Assembly (NCBI GenBank): GCA_021647745.1
Contig: JAKIUB010000004.1
Span: 1-64,000 of the forward strand
Length of the DNA stretch: 64,000 nucleotides
Direction: 5' to 3'
DNA from: Paracoccaceae bacterium
GTDB taxonomy: Bacteria > Pseudomonadota > Alphaproteobacteria > Rhodobacterales > Rhodobacteraceae
This document shows positions 52,685-61,780 of the stretch, in pieces (within the stretch, counting starts at the first letter, position 1; every line of letters begins with the position of its first letter). The notes beneath the pieces were generated by a model. The model made no database searches. It was given only the letters and a program-made list of their open reading frames with translations, and was not told where the DNA came from. The position numbers were made by a program, and so were the translations under genes.

Positions 52685-53700
52685 TTCGCCTGCTGGCTGT
52701 GCTCTGGCTGTTGTTTCTTGCTTTACCGCTGCACGCACAGACCCCTGTGCGTTTTGCCACACTCAATACCGGCCTTGGCCGTGACGGGCCAGGGGTTTTA
52801 CTAAAAGACATCCTTGATAAGGATGCCGACATAATGGCTCTGGCCGGCATCATCACCGAAACCGCGCCCGATATCCTGCTGCTCACCGGTTTTGATACTG
52901 ATTTCAAAAATGTCGCCCTTGGCGCGTTTAATGCCCTCTCCGGGCTGCAATACCCTTATGTTTATGCCCCCCTTGGCAATGGTGGCCTTGCCTCGGGGCT
53001 GGACATAAACAACAACGGCCAGATGCGTGACTGGAATGACAACTGGGGCTTTGGCCGCTTCGAAGGCAGCGAAGGCATGGCGCTGCTCTCGCGCTTTCCG
53101 CTCTCCGATGCGCGCCGCTTCGAGCAGCTCAAATGGCAGGATTTCGGCCCCGGCCCCCAAAACCCGGACGGCACACCCTTTTTTCCGCCCGAGATCTGGC
53201 CGCAGCTCCGCCTTGCCTCCCATAGCCTGTGGGATATCGAGGTGGCGCTGCCCTCTGGCCCGGTGCGTCTGCTTGCCGCCCATCCGACCCCGCCGGTTTT
53301 TGACGGAGAGGAAGATGCAAACGGCTTGCGCAATGAAGCCGAAGCTGGTTTTCTGCTGCGCTATATCAGCGGCGAAGCCTTTCGTGATGATAACGGCACT
53401 ATCGCAGCGTTGGCGGAAATGCCGGTTATTATGCTTGCCGACCTCAACGCAGACCCGCAAAAAGGCGAAAGCCGAAAGACCGCCCTGCGCGCTCTGCTTG
53501 CTCACCCCCGCCTGCAAAATGTAGCCAATGCCCCTACGGTAGACTGGGCGGCAACCGGCCCGATGCGGGTTGACTATGTGCTGCCGGACACAGCGCTAGA
53601 CGTGGTCGCCTCCGGTGTATTCTGGCCGCCTGACAGCCCGTTGCTGGCAGCTGCAGATACGCGGCATCGGCTGGTTTGGGTGGATGTTCTACGCCATTAG
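52681..53700 (+). CDS. Exported endonuclease/exonuclease/phosphatase-family protein
   Basis: A 339-residue EEP-fold hydrolase with a Sec signal peptide (LLAVLWLLFLALPLHAQ). VRFATLNTGL, LLTGFD, LLAAHPTPP, LADLNADP and RVDYVLP are recognisable EEP segments, but the classical Glu of motif II is Gly-Phe-Asp and the final SDH His is in TRHRLV. Substrate (nucleic acid, phospholipid or sugar phosphate) unknown. ATGA-coupled to the membrane gene; its end overlaps the convergent SDR gene by 12 bases. Confidence 0.85.
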   Translation: MIRLLAVLWLLFLALPLHAQTPVRFATLNTGLGRDGPGVLLKDILDKDADIMALAGIITETAPDILLLTGFDTDFKNVALGAFNALSGLQYPYVYAPLGNGGLASGLDINNNGQMRDWNDNWGFGRFEGSEGMALLSRFPLSDARRFEQLKWQDFGPGPQNPDGTPFFPPEIWPQLRLASHSLWDIEVALPSGPVRLLAAHPTPPVFDGEEDANGLRNEAEAGFLLRYISGEAFRDDNGTIAALAEMPVIMLADLNADPQKGESRKTALRALLAHPRLQNVANAPTVDWAATGPMRVDYVLPDTALDVVASGVFWPPDSPLLAAADTRHRLVWVDVLRH

Positions 53701-54573
53701 CGGCAGTGACGGGTTAGCCAGCTGCCGAAAAACATCCTCCGCCGGGGTTTTCTCGAAATCAGGTAATATCTGCTGCAACCGTGCGCTGCTCAGACTGTGA
53801 GGGGTATCCCACAAATAGCGTATTTCCTGCATTTCCCGCGCCAGCCCCCAGACCGGCGACAGCCCTTTCATCAACAACCACGGAAAGCGCACCAGTTTCA
53901 GCTTTTTATCCATTATCTTGGCCAAGCCCGCGCGCAGCCCTTCGCCGGTAAAGGTATGGCCGGAAAAGGGCACATCTTCAAAATCCGATAGCGCGCCACG
54001 CTTCTCGGCCAGCGCTACCGCTGCCCGCGCCATATCGGGCAAATACGCCCACGCATGGGGAATATCGGGCTTGCCGGGGTAAATAAACCTGCCCTTGCCC
54101 AGCTTGCCAACCATAAAATCAATGAAATTCCCCGAGGGCCGGCTGTCAATAAAATCTCCGGCGCGCAGGATGATCACCTGTAGCCCGTCCTTTTTGCTGG
54201 CTTCGCGTAAAATCCGCTCCATTTCAATGCGCGCGCGGCCCTTTTTTGTAGTTGCCGCATGGGGGGTATCTGCGCTCCACACCCCCGGCGCAGCGCCAAA
54301 ATTATATACATTGCCGGGCTGGACGATGGTTGCGCCACTGACCTTGGCCGCCGCGACAACCTCGCGGGCTATTTGCGGCAGCACATGCACCCAGCCTTTG
54401 TAGTTTTTCGGGTTGAGACTGTTAACGATCACATCCACCCCCTTGGCCGCAGTGGCCATATCCTCCTGCCCACGCTGATATTTACGCACCTGCCAGCCCG
54501 CATTCTCAAATGTCACAACCGCATTTTGACCAAAACTGCCCGACGCCCCCAGAACCAAAACCTTGTTTTTCAT
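53689..54573 (-). CDS. NAD(P)-binding SDR/NmrA-like epimerase-dehydratase family protein
   Basis: A 294-residue atypical short-chain dehydrogenase. The Rossmann motif GASGSFGQNAV is at the N-terminus and YNFGA/RARIEMERIL carry the position of the usual Tyr/Lys pair, only partly conserved. Its gene is divergent from a LysR regulator, probably its controller. It interrupts the leu cluster between EEP and leuB. Confidence 0.8.
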   Translation of the reverse strand: MKNKVLVLGASGSFGQNAVVTFENAGWQVRKYQRGQEDMATAAKGVDVIVNSLNPKNYKGWVHVLPQIAREVVAAAKVSGATIVQPGNVYNFGAAPGVWSADTPHAATTKKGRARIEMERILREASKKDGLQVIILRAGDFIDSRPSGNFIDFMVGKLGKGRFIYPGKPDIPHAWAYLPDMARAAVALAEKRGALSDFEDVPFSGHTFTGEGLRAGLAKIMDKKLKLVRFPWLLMKGLSPVWGLAREMQEIRYLWDTPHSLSSARLQQILPDFEKTPAEDVFRQLANPSLPLMA

Positions 54574-54611
54574 ACTAATCTCCCTTTCCCGTTTAATTTA
54601 TCCGTCCTGAT

Positions 54612-54640
54612 ATGAATATAAATTGCCTTTATATCTTCAT
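54612..54640. promoter_or_regulatory. Inverted repeat between divergent SDR and lysR genes
   Basis: ATGAATATAAA (54612-54622) and TTTATATCTTCAT (54628-54640) form an imperfect A+T-rich palindrome about the centre TTGCC. It lies 18 bases before lysR and 38 before the SDR gene, where a LysR-type protein would regulate both genes. Confidence 0.6.
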
Positions 54641-54657
54641 CTGATATTCAATAATGC

Positions 54658-55554
54658 ATGGATAAACTGCAAAACCTCGACTGGGCACTGCTTCAAGCCT
54701 TTACGGCTGTGGCCGGGGCTGGCTCGCTCTCGGCGGCGGCGCGCCAGCTTGGCCATAGCCAGCCGACCCTTGGTCGCCAGATCAGGGCCTGCGAAGCCGC
54801 GCTGGGCAGCAGTCTGTTTACCCGCCAGCCGCGCGGGTTGGTTCTTAACGAGGCCGGCCTTGCCCTTTACCCCGCCGCGAAGGAAATGCAGGAGGCCGCA
54901 CGCCGGCTTTCCCTGATCGCCGCCGGCCAGAGCCAAAGCCTGAAAGGCACAGTGCGCATCACCGCGCCGAAGGCGTTTTCGCATTATTGCTTGCCACCAA
55001 TCCTCATCGCCATCCGCCGCGCCGAGCCGGATATCCAGCTGGAACTGGTGCCAACTGACTCAACCGAAAACCTGCTGTTTCGCGAGGCGGATATTGCTAT
55101 CCGCATGTATCGTCCGACACAAGAGGGCGTGATCGCCCAAAAGCTCGGCGAAATCAAGACCGCGTTATTTGCCCATGAAAGCTATCTCGCGCGGCGCGGC
55201 ACCCCGCGAGATTTTGCCGATATTACCCGCCATGATATGGTCGGCTTTGACCGCAAAACCCTTATTATTGACGCGATGAAGGCGCTGGGTATTATACGAC
55301 AGCGCGAGGATTTTCCGCTGCGCTGCGATGATCAGGCAACCTATTGGGAGCTGGTCAAGGCCGGCGGCGGTATTGGCGCAATCCAGTTTCGGCTCGGGCA
55401 GGCGGCAGCCGGCATGGTGCAGGTGCTGCCTGATCTGCCGCTGGAAAACCTGCCGGTCTGGCTGGTCGCCGCCAAGGCCCTGCGCCAGACCCCGCGTATA
55501 CGGCGGGTCTATGATCTGCTGGCCAGTGCCATAACCCCGCTCTGTGATGCTTGA
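54658..55554 (+). CDS. LysR-family transcriptional regulator
   Basis: A 298-residue regulator. The N-terminal winged helix (AVAGAGSLSAAARQLGHSQP then TLGRQIRACEAALG) is typical, followed by a linker helix and a substrate-binding domain from about residue 90. It is divergent from the SDR gene, so that gene is the first candidate target. No ribosome binding site is clear before ATG 54658. The stop is 58 bases before leuB. Confidence 0.92.
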   Translation: MDKLQNLDWALLQAFTAVAGAGSLSAAARQLGHSQPTLGRQIRACEAALGSSLFTRQPRGLVLNEAGLALYPAAKEMQEAARRLSLIAAGQSQSLKGTVRITAPKAFSHYCLPPILIAIRRAEPDIQLELVPTDSTENLLFREADIAIRMYRPTQEGVIAQKLGEIKTALFAHESYLARRGTPRDFADITRHDMVGFDRKTLIIDAMKALGIIRQREDFPLRCDDQATYWELVKAGGGIGAIQFRLGQAAAGMVQVLPDLPLENLPVWLVAAKALRQTPRIRRVYDLLASAITPLCDA

Positions 55555-55612
55555 CGCCCGCCCGCAGAGGCGATACCCGATATTAAAACCTGATACAGCA
55601 AAGGAATACCCG

Positions 55613-56719
55613 ATGAGCAACCCCTCGATACTTATTCTCGCCGGTGACGGCATCGGCCCCGAAGTGATGGACGAGGTCAAAAAGATCATGGCCTGGTATG
55701 AGGCCAAGCGCGGGCTGGGTTTTGATATTTCCGAAGATCTGGTTGGTGGCGTGGCTTACGATGCCCACGGCACGCCCTTGACCGACGAAACCATGGCTAA
55801 AGCACAGGCGGTCGATGCGGTGCTGCTCGGCGCGGTTGGCGGCCCGGCCTATGATGATCTGGATTTCGGCATCAAGCCCGAGCGCGGCTTGTTGCGCCTG
55901 CGCAAAGAGATGGACCTGTTTGCCAATCTGCGCCCCGCGCAATGCTTTGATGCGCTGGCCGATTTCTCCAGCCTGAAAAAAGAGCTGGTATCGGGCCTTG
56001 ATATCATGATTGTGCGCGAGCTGACCTCGGGCAGCTATTTTGGTGAACCTCGCGGGATTTTTATGGAAAACGGCGAGCGGGTCGGTATCAACACCCAGCG
56101 CTATACCGAAAGCGAGATCGACCGCGTGGCCCGCGCCGCCTTCGAGCTGGCCCGCAAGCGGGATAATCGCCTGTGTTCGGTCGAAAAGGCCAATGTGATG
56201 GAGAGCGGTATTTTGTGGCGCGAGGTGGTGACCAAAATCGGGGCAGAGGATTACCCCGATGTCGAGCTTAGCCACATGTATGCCGATAATTGTGCCATGC
56301 AGCTGGTGCGCACCCCCAAGCAATTCGATGTCATTGTCACCGATAATCTGTTTGGCGATATCCTGTCGGACTGCGCCGCCATGCTCACCGGCTCGCTTGG
56401 TATGCTGCCTTCGGCCAGCCTCGGGGTGCCGATGGCAAATGGTCGGCCCAAGGCGATGTATGAGCCGGTTCACGGCTCGGCCCCCGATATCTCGGGGCAA
56501 GGACTGGCCAACCCCTCGGCCTGTATCCTGAGCTTTGCCATGGCGCTACGCTATTCATTTAATCAAGGCGCAGAGGCCGACCGGCTGGAAGCCGCTGTTG
56601 AAAGCGTGCTGGCCAGCGGCACCCGCACGGCTGATTTGATGCAAAAAGGCGCGGGGAAACCGGCCTCGACCAGCCAAATGGGCGATGCGATTCTCAAAGC
56701 CCTCGACAGCAGCCTCTAA
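55613..56719 (+). CDS. leuB: 3-isopropylmalate dehydrogenase
   Basis: A 368-residue NAD-dependent dehydrogenase that oxidises and decarboxylates 3-isopropylmalate. It has the N-terminal ILAGDGIGPEVM, the NLRPA and RELTSGSYFGEPR substrate motifs, and DNLFGDILSDCAAMLTGSLG with the metal-binding aspartates. AAAGGA precedes ATG 55613; an open extension to 55544 is not supported. It overlaps the GNAT gene start by one base. leuB is separated from leuCD by four other genes here. Confidence 0.97.
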   Translation: MSNPSILILAGDGIGPEVMDEVKKIMAWYEAKRGLGFDISEDLVGGVAYDAHGTPLTDETMAKAQAVDAVLLGAVGGPAYDDLDFGIKPERGLLRLRKEMDLFANLRPAQCFDALADFSSLKKELVSGLDIMIVRELTSGSYFGEPRGIFMENGERVGINTQRYTESEIDRVARAAFELARKRDNRLCSVEKANVMESGILWREVVTKIGAEDYPDVELSHMYADNCAMQLVRTPKQFDVIVTDNLFGDILSDCAAMLTGSLGMLPSASLGVPMANGRPKAMYEPVHGSAPDISGQGLANPSACILSFAMALRYSFNQGAEADRLEAAVESVLASGTRTADLMQKGAGKPASTSQMGDAILKALDSSL

Positions 56720-57312
56720 TGGCGCTGACCATCACCGCCGGCGTTTTGCCCGAGCATCACCATGATGCCGCCCGCCTTTACTGGCAGGCCTTCGGGCAAA
56801 AACTCGGGAAAGTGATGGGGCCGGAAAGGCGCGCGCTCGGCTTTTTTGAAGCAACACTGAACCCTGCGGCTATTATCAGCGCAGTGGAAGATGGGCAGCT
56901 TATCGGCATTGCCGCCTACAAGCTCGGCGATAGCGGCTTTAGCCAAAGCGGTGCCGGAGATATATTTCGGCATTACGGGGTCGGCACAATATGGCGGCTA
57001 CCGCTTTTGGCAATGCTCGAGCGCAGCGCCCCTGACGACACCTTGCAGATGGACGGGATTTGTGTCGATACTACAGGGCGTGGCAAGGGGGTGGGCACCG
57101 CATTGCTCAACGCAATTGTCGAGACCGCACGGGCGAAGGGGCTGGCCAAGGTCACGCTGGATGTGATTGACAGCAACCCCCGCGCCCGCGTGCTTTACGA
57201 GCGCTTCGGCTTTGAAAAAACCGCAACAGAAACCCTCGGTCCCTTGCGCCATATTTTCGGGTTTTCATCCGCTGATAAAATGGTTTTGACTCTGGCCAAG
57301 CCCCTCAGCTAG
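56719..57312 (+). CDS. GNAT-family N-acetyltransferase
   Basis: A 197-residue protein with an acetyl-CoA-binding motif (VDTTGRGKGVGTALL, the R/QxxGxG/A pattern) at about residues 116-130 and the C-terminal NPRARVLYERFGF segment. The start codon overlaps the leuB stop by one base (TAATG). Substrate unknown. Confidence 0.88.
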   Translation: MALTITAGVLPEHHHDAARLYWQAFGQKLGKVMGPERRALGFFEATLNPAAIISAVEDGQLIGIAAYKLGDSGFSQSGAGDIFRHYGVGTIWRLPLLAMLERSAPDDTLQMDGICVDTTGRGKGVGTALLNAIVETARAKGLAKVTLDVIDSNPRARVLYERFGFEKTATETLGPLRHIFGFSSADKMVLTLAKPLS

Positions 57313-57318
57313 CCACGG

Positions 57319-57960
57319 TTACTTATTCTTCCTGAAAAACCGTCTGTTTGTTTTTACAAATTGCTCGATCAACCGCGCCAACCCGCCAAAGCGCTTGCCC
57401 CGTTGATAATAATAGCCTGCCATGGCCCCAATAGCCGCGCCGAATGTGCCGACAATCAGGTCCCACATGGTATCTTCCAGCCCAGATTTTTGCATGTTGC
57501 TTGCAAACATACTGTCCATAGCAAATTCAAAAACCTCCCATAGCGCCCCGATACTCAAAGCAATGCTAAACGCAAGAAAAGCCAGCGCCAGCGGCGGCGC
57601 GGCAAAACGGTCCCCGTCAAAAAGCATAAAGACCAGCACATAGCCGACCAGCCCCAGCCCGATCGCGGAGCCGCTGTGCAACACCACATCCCACCACCAG
57701 AACCTCTCGTAAAACCCCCCGACTTCGCCTAAAAACAGGGACGCAAAAAGAAAGATTACGATCAGCGCTGCGAAGACCATCGGCAGCCGGATACCAAAAC
57801 GCCTTTCAAACAGCACCGGCAAAAATGTCAGACCAAGTGTGAAGGCCGCAACAAAAGCCTCGTCCCACTGTCTTAGCCAGAGCGAGATCACGGTCTCGAC
57901 CCCGAGCGTTGCCCAAATAAGGTAGACAACTATGTTTCGACGGGAGATATCTGGCTTCAT
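57319..57960 (-). CDS. YjdF/DUF2238-like membrane protein
   Basis: A 213-residue protein with about five helices. FYERFWWWDVVLHSGSAIGL, GALWEVFEFAMDSMF and LEDTMWDLIVGTFGAAIGAM are the conserved segments of the DUF2238 (YjdF-type) family, probably metal-binding through the His, Glu and Asp residues. Function is unknown. Convergent with the GNAT gene, six bases apart. Confidence 0.85.
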   Translation of the reverse strand: MKPDISRRNIVVYLIWATLGVETVISLWLRQWDEAFVAAFTLGLTFLPVLFERRFGIRLPMVFAALIVIFLFASLFLGEVGGFYERFWWWDVVLHSGSAIGLGLVGYVLVFMLFDGDRFAAPPLALAFLAFSIALSIGALWEVFEFAMDSMFASNMQKSGLEDTMWDLIVGTFGAAIGAMAGYYYQRGKRFGGLARLIEQFVKTNRRFFRKNK

Positions 57961-58069
57961 GCGGGTGGTCTCCTCAGGTTAAAGATAAGCGCTGGCCACA
58001 GGGCAAACAAGCCGCCCTGCTTCAAAAAGGAACGGCTCATCCCTATATATTCAAAAACAGGAGAGATTT

Positions 58070-58762
58070 ATGATTCGTGTTGCCAGCTACAATATACATA
58101 AAAGTGTCGGGCCGGACTTTCGCCGCGATCCGGCGCGGGTGCTGGATGTGGTGGCCGATATCGGGGCCGATGTGGTCGCCTTACAGGAGGTAGACCACCG
58201 CTTTGGCCAGCGCAAAAGCACCCTGCCCACGGCCCTGCTCACCAAAAAAACCGGCCTGGTGCCGGTAGACCTGACAAAGCGGCCGCATAGTCTGGGCTGG
58301 CACGGAAACGCAATACTGGTCCGCGAAGGCACCAAAATACAAGAGCGCCATATGCTGGATCTTCCGGGGCTGGAGCCGCGCGGCGCGGTGATCGCTGATC
58401 TGGAAATGGCCGATACCGCGCTCAGGGTTGTCGGTGTGCATTTGGCGCTACTGCGGCGAGACCGGCGGGCGCAAAGCCTGGCCCTCGCCCGGTTTTTGAT
58501 CAGCCTGCCCCCGATGCCAACCCTGATCATGGGTGATTTTAACGAGTGGAGCCGGCAAGCGCAAAATCTCTCGGCCCTGAGGCCGGATTACGATATCCAC
58601 ACCCCCGGCCTGTCTTTTCCGGCCCGGCGCCCGGTTGTCGGACTTGATAAATTTGCCCTCAGCCGGCATCTGTCCTTTGGTGACAGCGGTGTGCACAGCA
58701 GATCAGGGGCCCGCCATGCCTCTGACCATATGCCAATATGGGCCGATATTCGCGCTGCCTGA
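58070..58762 (+). CDS. Cytosolic endonuclease/exonuclease/phosphatase-family protein
   Basis: A 230-residue EEP-fold hydrolase without a signal peptide. The catalytic motifs are all visible: SYNIH, VALQEVD (Glu), GVHLALLRRDRRAQ, MGDFNEW and ASDHMPIWADI. It differs from the exported 52681 protein, which lacks some of them. CAGGAGAG precedes ATG 58070. Substrate unknown. Confidence 0.9.
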   Translation: MIRVASYNIHKSVGPDFRRDPARVLDVVADIGADVVALQEVDHRFGQRKSTLPTALLTKKTGLVPVDLTKRPHSLGWHGNAILVREGTKIQERHMLDLPGLEPRGAVIADLEMADTALRVVGVHLALLRRDRRAQSLALARFLISLPPMPTLIMGDFNEWSRQAQNLSALRPDYDIHTPGLSFPARRPVVGLDKFALSRHLSFGDSGVHSRSGARHASDHMPIWADIRAA

Positions 58763-58994
58763 TCAGGGCAAAATTTGGCAATCGCCTCCACTTACCTAGT
58801 CGCTGCCTTGACTATCTTTGATGCTTTTTCGCCAAAGCTTTCATCATTGGAAAGATCGGTTGTTCCCGGATCAAAGCTCTGGAATTTTACAAAACCACTC
58901 CAGAGTTCTGGGCCAATACCCCCAGTTTATAAGAGAACCGGAAAACAGACATAATTTGCATACATACCCATCAAATCACACCTTTTGATTGCAT
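58763..58994. other. A+T-rich intergenic stretch with a possible gene fragment
   Basis: No complete gene. On the minus strand, 58795-58926 is open for 44 codons without a start and reads partly protein-like (VKFQSFDPGTTDLSNDESFG then EKASKIVKAATR to a stop). It may be the tail of a decayed gene, but I cannot identify it. Confidence 0.35.
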
Positions 58995-59591
58995 TCACAC
59001 CAAGGCATTCGCTAACATCCAAACATCATATCGGGTCGATTTTCCAGATATCGTGTGGCTGGGCGCGGGCAGGCCTGCTAGCCCCTTGGCTTTGCGCGGC
59101 CATTTCAGCACCACCCGTTTTCGGGCGCTTTCCAATGCCACTTTCATCAGCTCCAGCGCGTCCGGGTCTTCGCCAACAACCGCGCGCAGCTGTCGCATAT
59201 CCTGTTTGACCAATGCCGAATTCCCGCGTGGGGGATGCATCGGGTCCACCAGCACTACATCGGGCAGTAACCCGGGCAGCAGGTCTTTTGCGTCGCCGAA
59301 AAGCAGATCCATTCGCGCCACGATCTCCGCCACATTACTGGCCTTTGCTTTTTCCAGCGCAGTAGCCAGCAAGGCATGAACCCGCGCCGAGCGCTCTATC
59401 AATGTCACCCGCGCCCCGAGCGAGGCCAGTAAAAAAGCATCTCGCCCCAGCCCTGCCGTGGCATCGACCACATGGGGCATTGCTCCGTTTTTCAGGCCCA
59501 CAGCCTTTGGCAGATCCTGCCCACGCCCCCCGCCGAACCGCAAGCGATGCGCGATAGCACCACTGGTAAAATCTATCTCCAGATCAGCCAT
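58995..59591 (-). CDS. rsmJ: 16S rRNA m2G1516 methyltransferase RsmJ
   Basis: A 198-residue SAM-dependent methyltransferase. The family-specific LEIDFTSGAIAHRLRFGGGRGQ-type start (GAIAHRLRFGGGRGQ), the SAM motif VVDATAGLGRDAFLLASLGA and the catalytic VDPMHPPR are present. Length is slightly short because the usual N-terminal extension is missing. ATG 59591 overlaps the yaiI-like gene by 8 bases; GTG 59597 is possible. Confidence 0.92.
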   Translation of the reverse strand: MADLEIDFTSGAIAHRLRFGGGRGQDLPKAVGLKNGAMPHVVDATAGLGRDAFLLASLGARVTLIERSARVHALLATALEKAKASNVAEIVARMDLLFGDAKDLLPGLLPDVVLVDPMHPPRGNSALVKQDMRQLRAVVGEDPDALELMKVALESARKRVVLKWPRKAKGLAGLPAPSHTISGKSTRYDVWMLANALV

Positions 59592-60042
59592 TTTCACGCT
59601 TAGCCAATTGCACCTCGCGCTCGAGTATATTCAAAAAATTAGAACGGTCCGCCTTGGAAAAGAGCTTGCCGCGCCCCTGATGAAACGGGTCAGCCGCGCG
59701 CATATCATTCATCAGGTCGCGCATGGCAAGCTGGTTGCCGATATTGGCTTTGGTAAAAGCATCGCCATTATGGCGCAGCGCCCGCCCGCCGGCCTCCAGA
59801 CATTGGGCCGCAAGCGGGATATCTCCGGTAATACAGATATCCCCCCTCCCGATACGATCTGCGATCCACATATCCGCAACATCCGGCCCGTCATCCACTA
59901 CTACGATATCAACCAGCGGGTGGGGGTTTGGTCGCAAACCCCCGTTGGAAACAATATATACCCTCAGCTTATGCCGGTCCGCCACCCGCAGGGTCTCTTC
60001 CTTGACAGGGCAGGCATCGGCGTCGATATAAATAGTCGTCAT
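59584..60042 (-). CDS. YaiI/YqxD-family (UPF0178, DUF188) protein
   Basis: A 152-residue protein of the NYN/PIN-like fold. The N-terminus IYIDADACPVKEE, DIVVVDDGPDVADMWIADRI and GDICITGDIPLAAQCLE carry the conserved aspartates of the family. Role unknown, a nuclease activity is only guessed from the fold. ATG 60042 is preferred to 60099. Overlaps rsmJ. Confidence 0.92.
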   Translation of the reverse strand: MTTIYIDADACPVKEETLRVADRHKLRVYIVSNGGLRPNPHPLVDIVVVDDGPDVADMWIADRIGRGDICITGDIPLAAQCLEAGGRALRHNGDAFTKANIGNQLAMRDLMNDMRAADPFHQGRGKLFSKADRSNFLNILEREVQLAKRENG

Positions 60043-60254
60043 AGCCCGTTTAGCTCCAAAAATACATGATACAGTTTTTCTTAAGACTGTTAACAGCAAG
60101 ATACGGGCGCATCATTACACCGGTTTGACCTCCAAGAGTATAAGAAATATTGCCGCTCACCCAAAAGAAACTCCTTAGCCCAGCCAGGCAACCTGGAATT
60201 ACATTATGATTACCTCCGGTATATTGGGTAATACATTTTCACCGGGAGAAAGAA
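60043..60254. other. Intergenic region before the oleate hydratase remnant
   Basis: About 210 bases with no gene. It probably holds the old promoter of the broken hydratase gene, whose ribosome binding site (GGGAGAAAGAA before ATG 60255) is still there. Confidence 0.4.
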
Positions 60255-60908
60255 ATGTCAAAGACAGAACGAATCCTATGATTTTAACGAGCGTTTTGCC
60301 TCCAACGCTCAGGCGCGGCTGCTGAAAGACGGCACCTTCCACGACCATATGGAGAATTTCTCCGGTAATGTGGATGCCACCGGTGGCCTTGTCACCCTGA
60401 CGGATTCAAACTGGTTTATGTCTTTTGTAATCGCCTGCCAGCCGCATTTCCCCAACCAGCCGGATGATGTCAAAGTATTCTGGGGATACGGGCTTTATCC
60501 AAACCGCGAGGGAAATTTTGTTAAGAAAAAGATGTCCGAGTGCACCGGCGAGGAAATGCTGCAAGAGCTTTGGGGCCATCTGAAGCTAAACGACATGATG
60601 GATCTGATCATGGCCTCTGGCAAGATCAATTGTATTCCTGTCGCCATGCCGTTTGTCGATAGTCTTTTCATGCCGCGCACCCTTGGTGACCGCCCCGACG
60701 TCTTGCCAAAAGGCAGCACCAATTTTGCCTTCCTCGGGCAATTTGCCGAGGTGCCGGATGATTGTGTATTCACCGTGGAATATCGGTTCGCTGCGCGCAG
60801 GAGGCGGTGTTCAACCTGTTTGACGCCGGCCGCGAGGTGATGCCGATCTACGATTCCATCCACATGCCTTCGGTGCTGATCAAAGCGGCAAAAGCGACCG
60901 GCAAGTAA
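60255..60908 (+). pseudogene. ohyA: Oleate hydratase (MCRA family) remnant
   Basis: ATG 60255 begins MSKTE, then the frame jumps by one base to ESYDFNERFASNAQARLLKD, followed by SGNVDATGGLVTLTDSNWFM and PDDVKVFWGYGLYPNREGNF, which match the C-terminal third of the 67-kDa FAD-dependent oleate hydratase family. FVKKKMSECTGEE and FMPRTLGDRP are unmistakable. A one-base loss near 60783 shifts the frame; correcting it gives SVRCAQEAVFNLFDAGREVM and an intact end at TAA 60908. About 220 codons remain of roughly 590, with the FAD domain deleted. The gene cannot be functional. Confidence 0.85.
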
Positions 60909-60961
60909 GCAACCATAGGCTGCCGGTCCCCGATCAGGTTGGCAGCCTGCTATTTATCAGA

Positions 60962-61693
60962 CTATTCGAGGGCGTTTCGGACCAAGGCAGCGGCGCAATC
61001 TGCCGCTGCCTTTTGCGCAAGCAGTGTGGTCAGCCTCGGGCCACCTTCAACCGCCGAAGCAATAGAAACCACATTCTGGTGGCTGCCGCTACAGGTGCCC
61101 GATGCCAGCACGGTGCCGGTCTCGATATCCACAATATTCAGTTCTGCACTCACAACCACCCGAAAGGCCTCGTCAAACAAACCAAGGTTGCGGCCCGTGC
61201 TATCGGCATAGTATTCCAGAGCCACCACATCAATAATCACGCCATTCAGCCCCCGCCGCCGGGCCAACTCGACAACTTTTGTCCCGCGCTCCACACTCCC
61301 GGTTTCGCGCACTGATCCGGCATAAAACTCCCTTATATTGGCACGTGCCCGATAGCGCGAAATAAGATAATCCGCGATTGTATTCTCGATAATCATCCCC
61401 GGATCGACATTTTGCGGCGTTGGCACCTCGCCGATGCGCGACCGCGCCCGCTCATCCGCGTTGATTGTCGCCGTAACGGCCTTACCGATCAAAAATCCGG
61501 CGATACCTCCGCCCAAGCCGCCACCATCGCTCTGCGCAATCCGGCGCGCAAAGGGTGGTGCGCGCTCTGCTGTGCGTGATAATGGCTGGCCTTCAAGCAG
61601 GGTCAGATCCACGTTCGGCCCCTGCTTGCCGATATTCGCGCAGGCCATAACGGGGAGCAGCGCCAGCAAAAGACCTATATTCCGTAGCTTCAT
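60962..61693 (-). CDS. Predicted outer-membrane or periplasmic lipoprotein
   Basis: A 243-residue product with a lipoprotein signal peptide (LRNIGLLLALLPVMAC, lipobox MAC at Cys18). A Gly-rich stretch (GGGLGGGIAGFLIGKAV) follows and could form a membrane-inserting hairpin. The C-terminal half (about 115-243) has an alpha/beta look resembling the nucleotide-independent CsgG-type lipoproteins, but the similarity is not firm. ATG 61693 is preferred to 61747. Confidence 0.7.
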   Translation of the reverse strand: MKLRNIGLLLALLPVMACANIGKQGPNVDLTLLEGQPLSRTAERAPPFARRIAQSDGGGLGGGIAGFLIGKAVTATINADERARSRIGEVPTPQNVDPGMIIENTIADYLISRYRARANIREFYAGSVRETGSVERGTKVVELARRRGLNGVIIDVVALEYYADSTGRNLGLFDEAFRVVVSAELNIVDIETGTVLASGTCSGSHQNVVSIASAVEGGPRLTTLLAQKAAADCAAALVRNALE

Positions 61694-61780
61694 CTTCAAA
61701 CCCCGCCCGTAATTATATTTAATTCGGGCCATTATACGCTGCAGCAAAACCTCCGTCCAGCACCGGCGCCAGTGTATATT

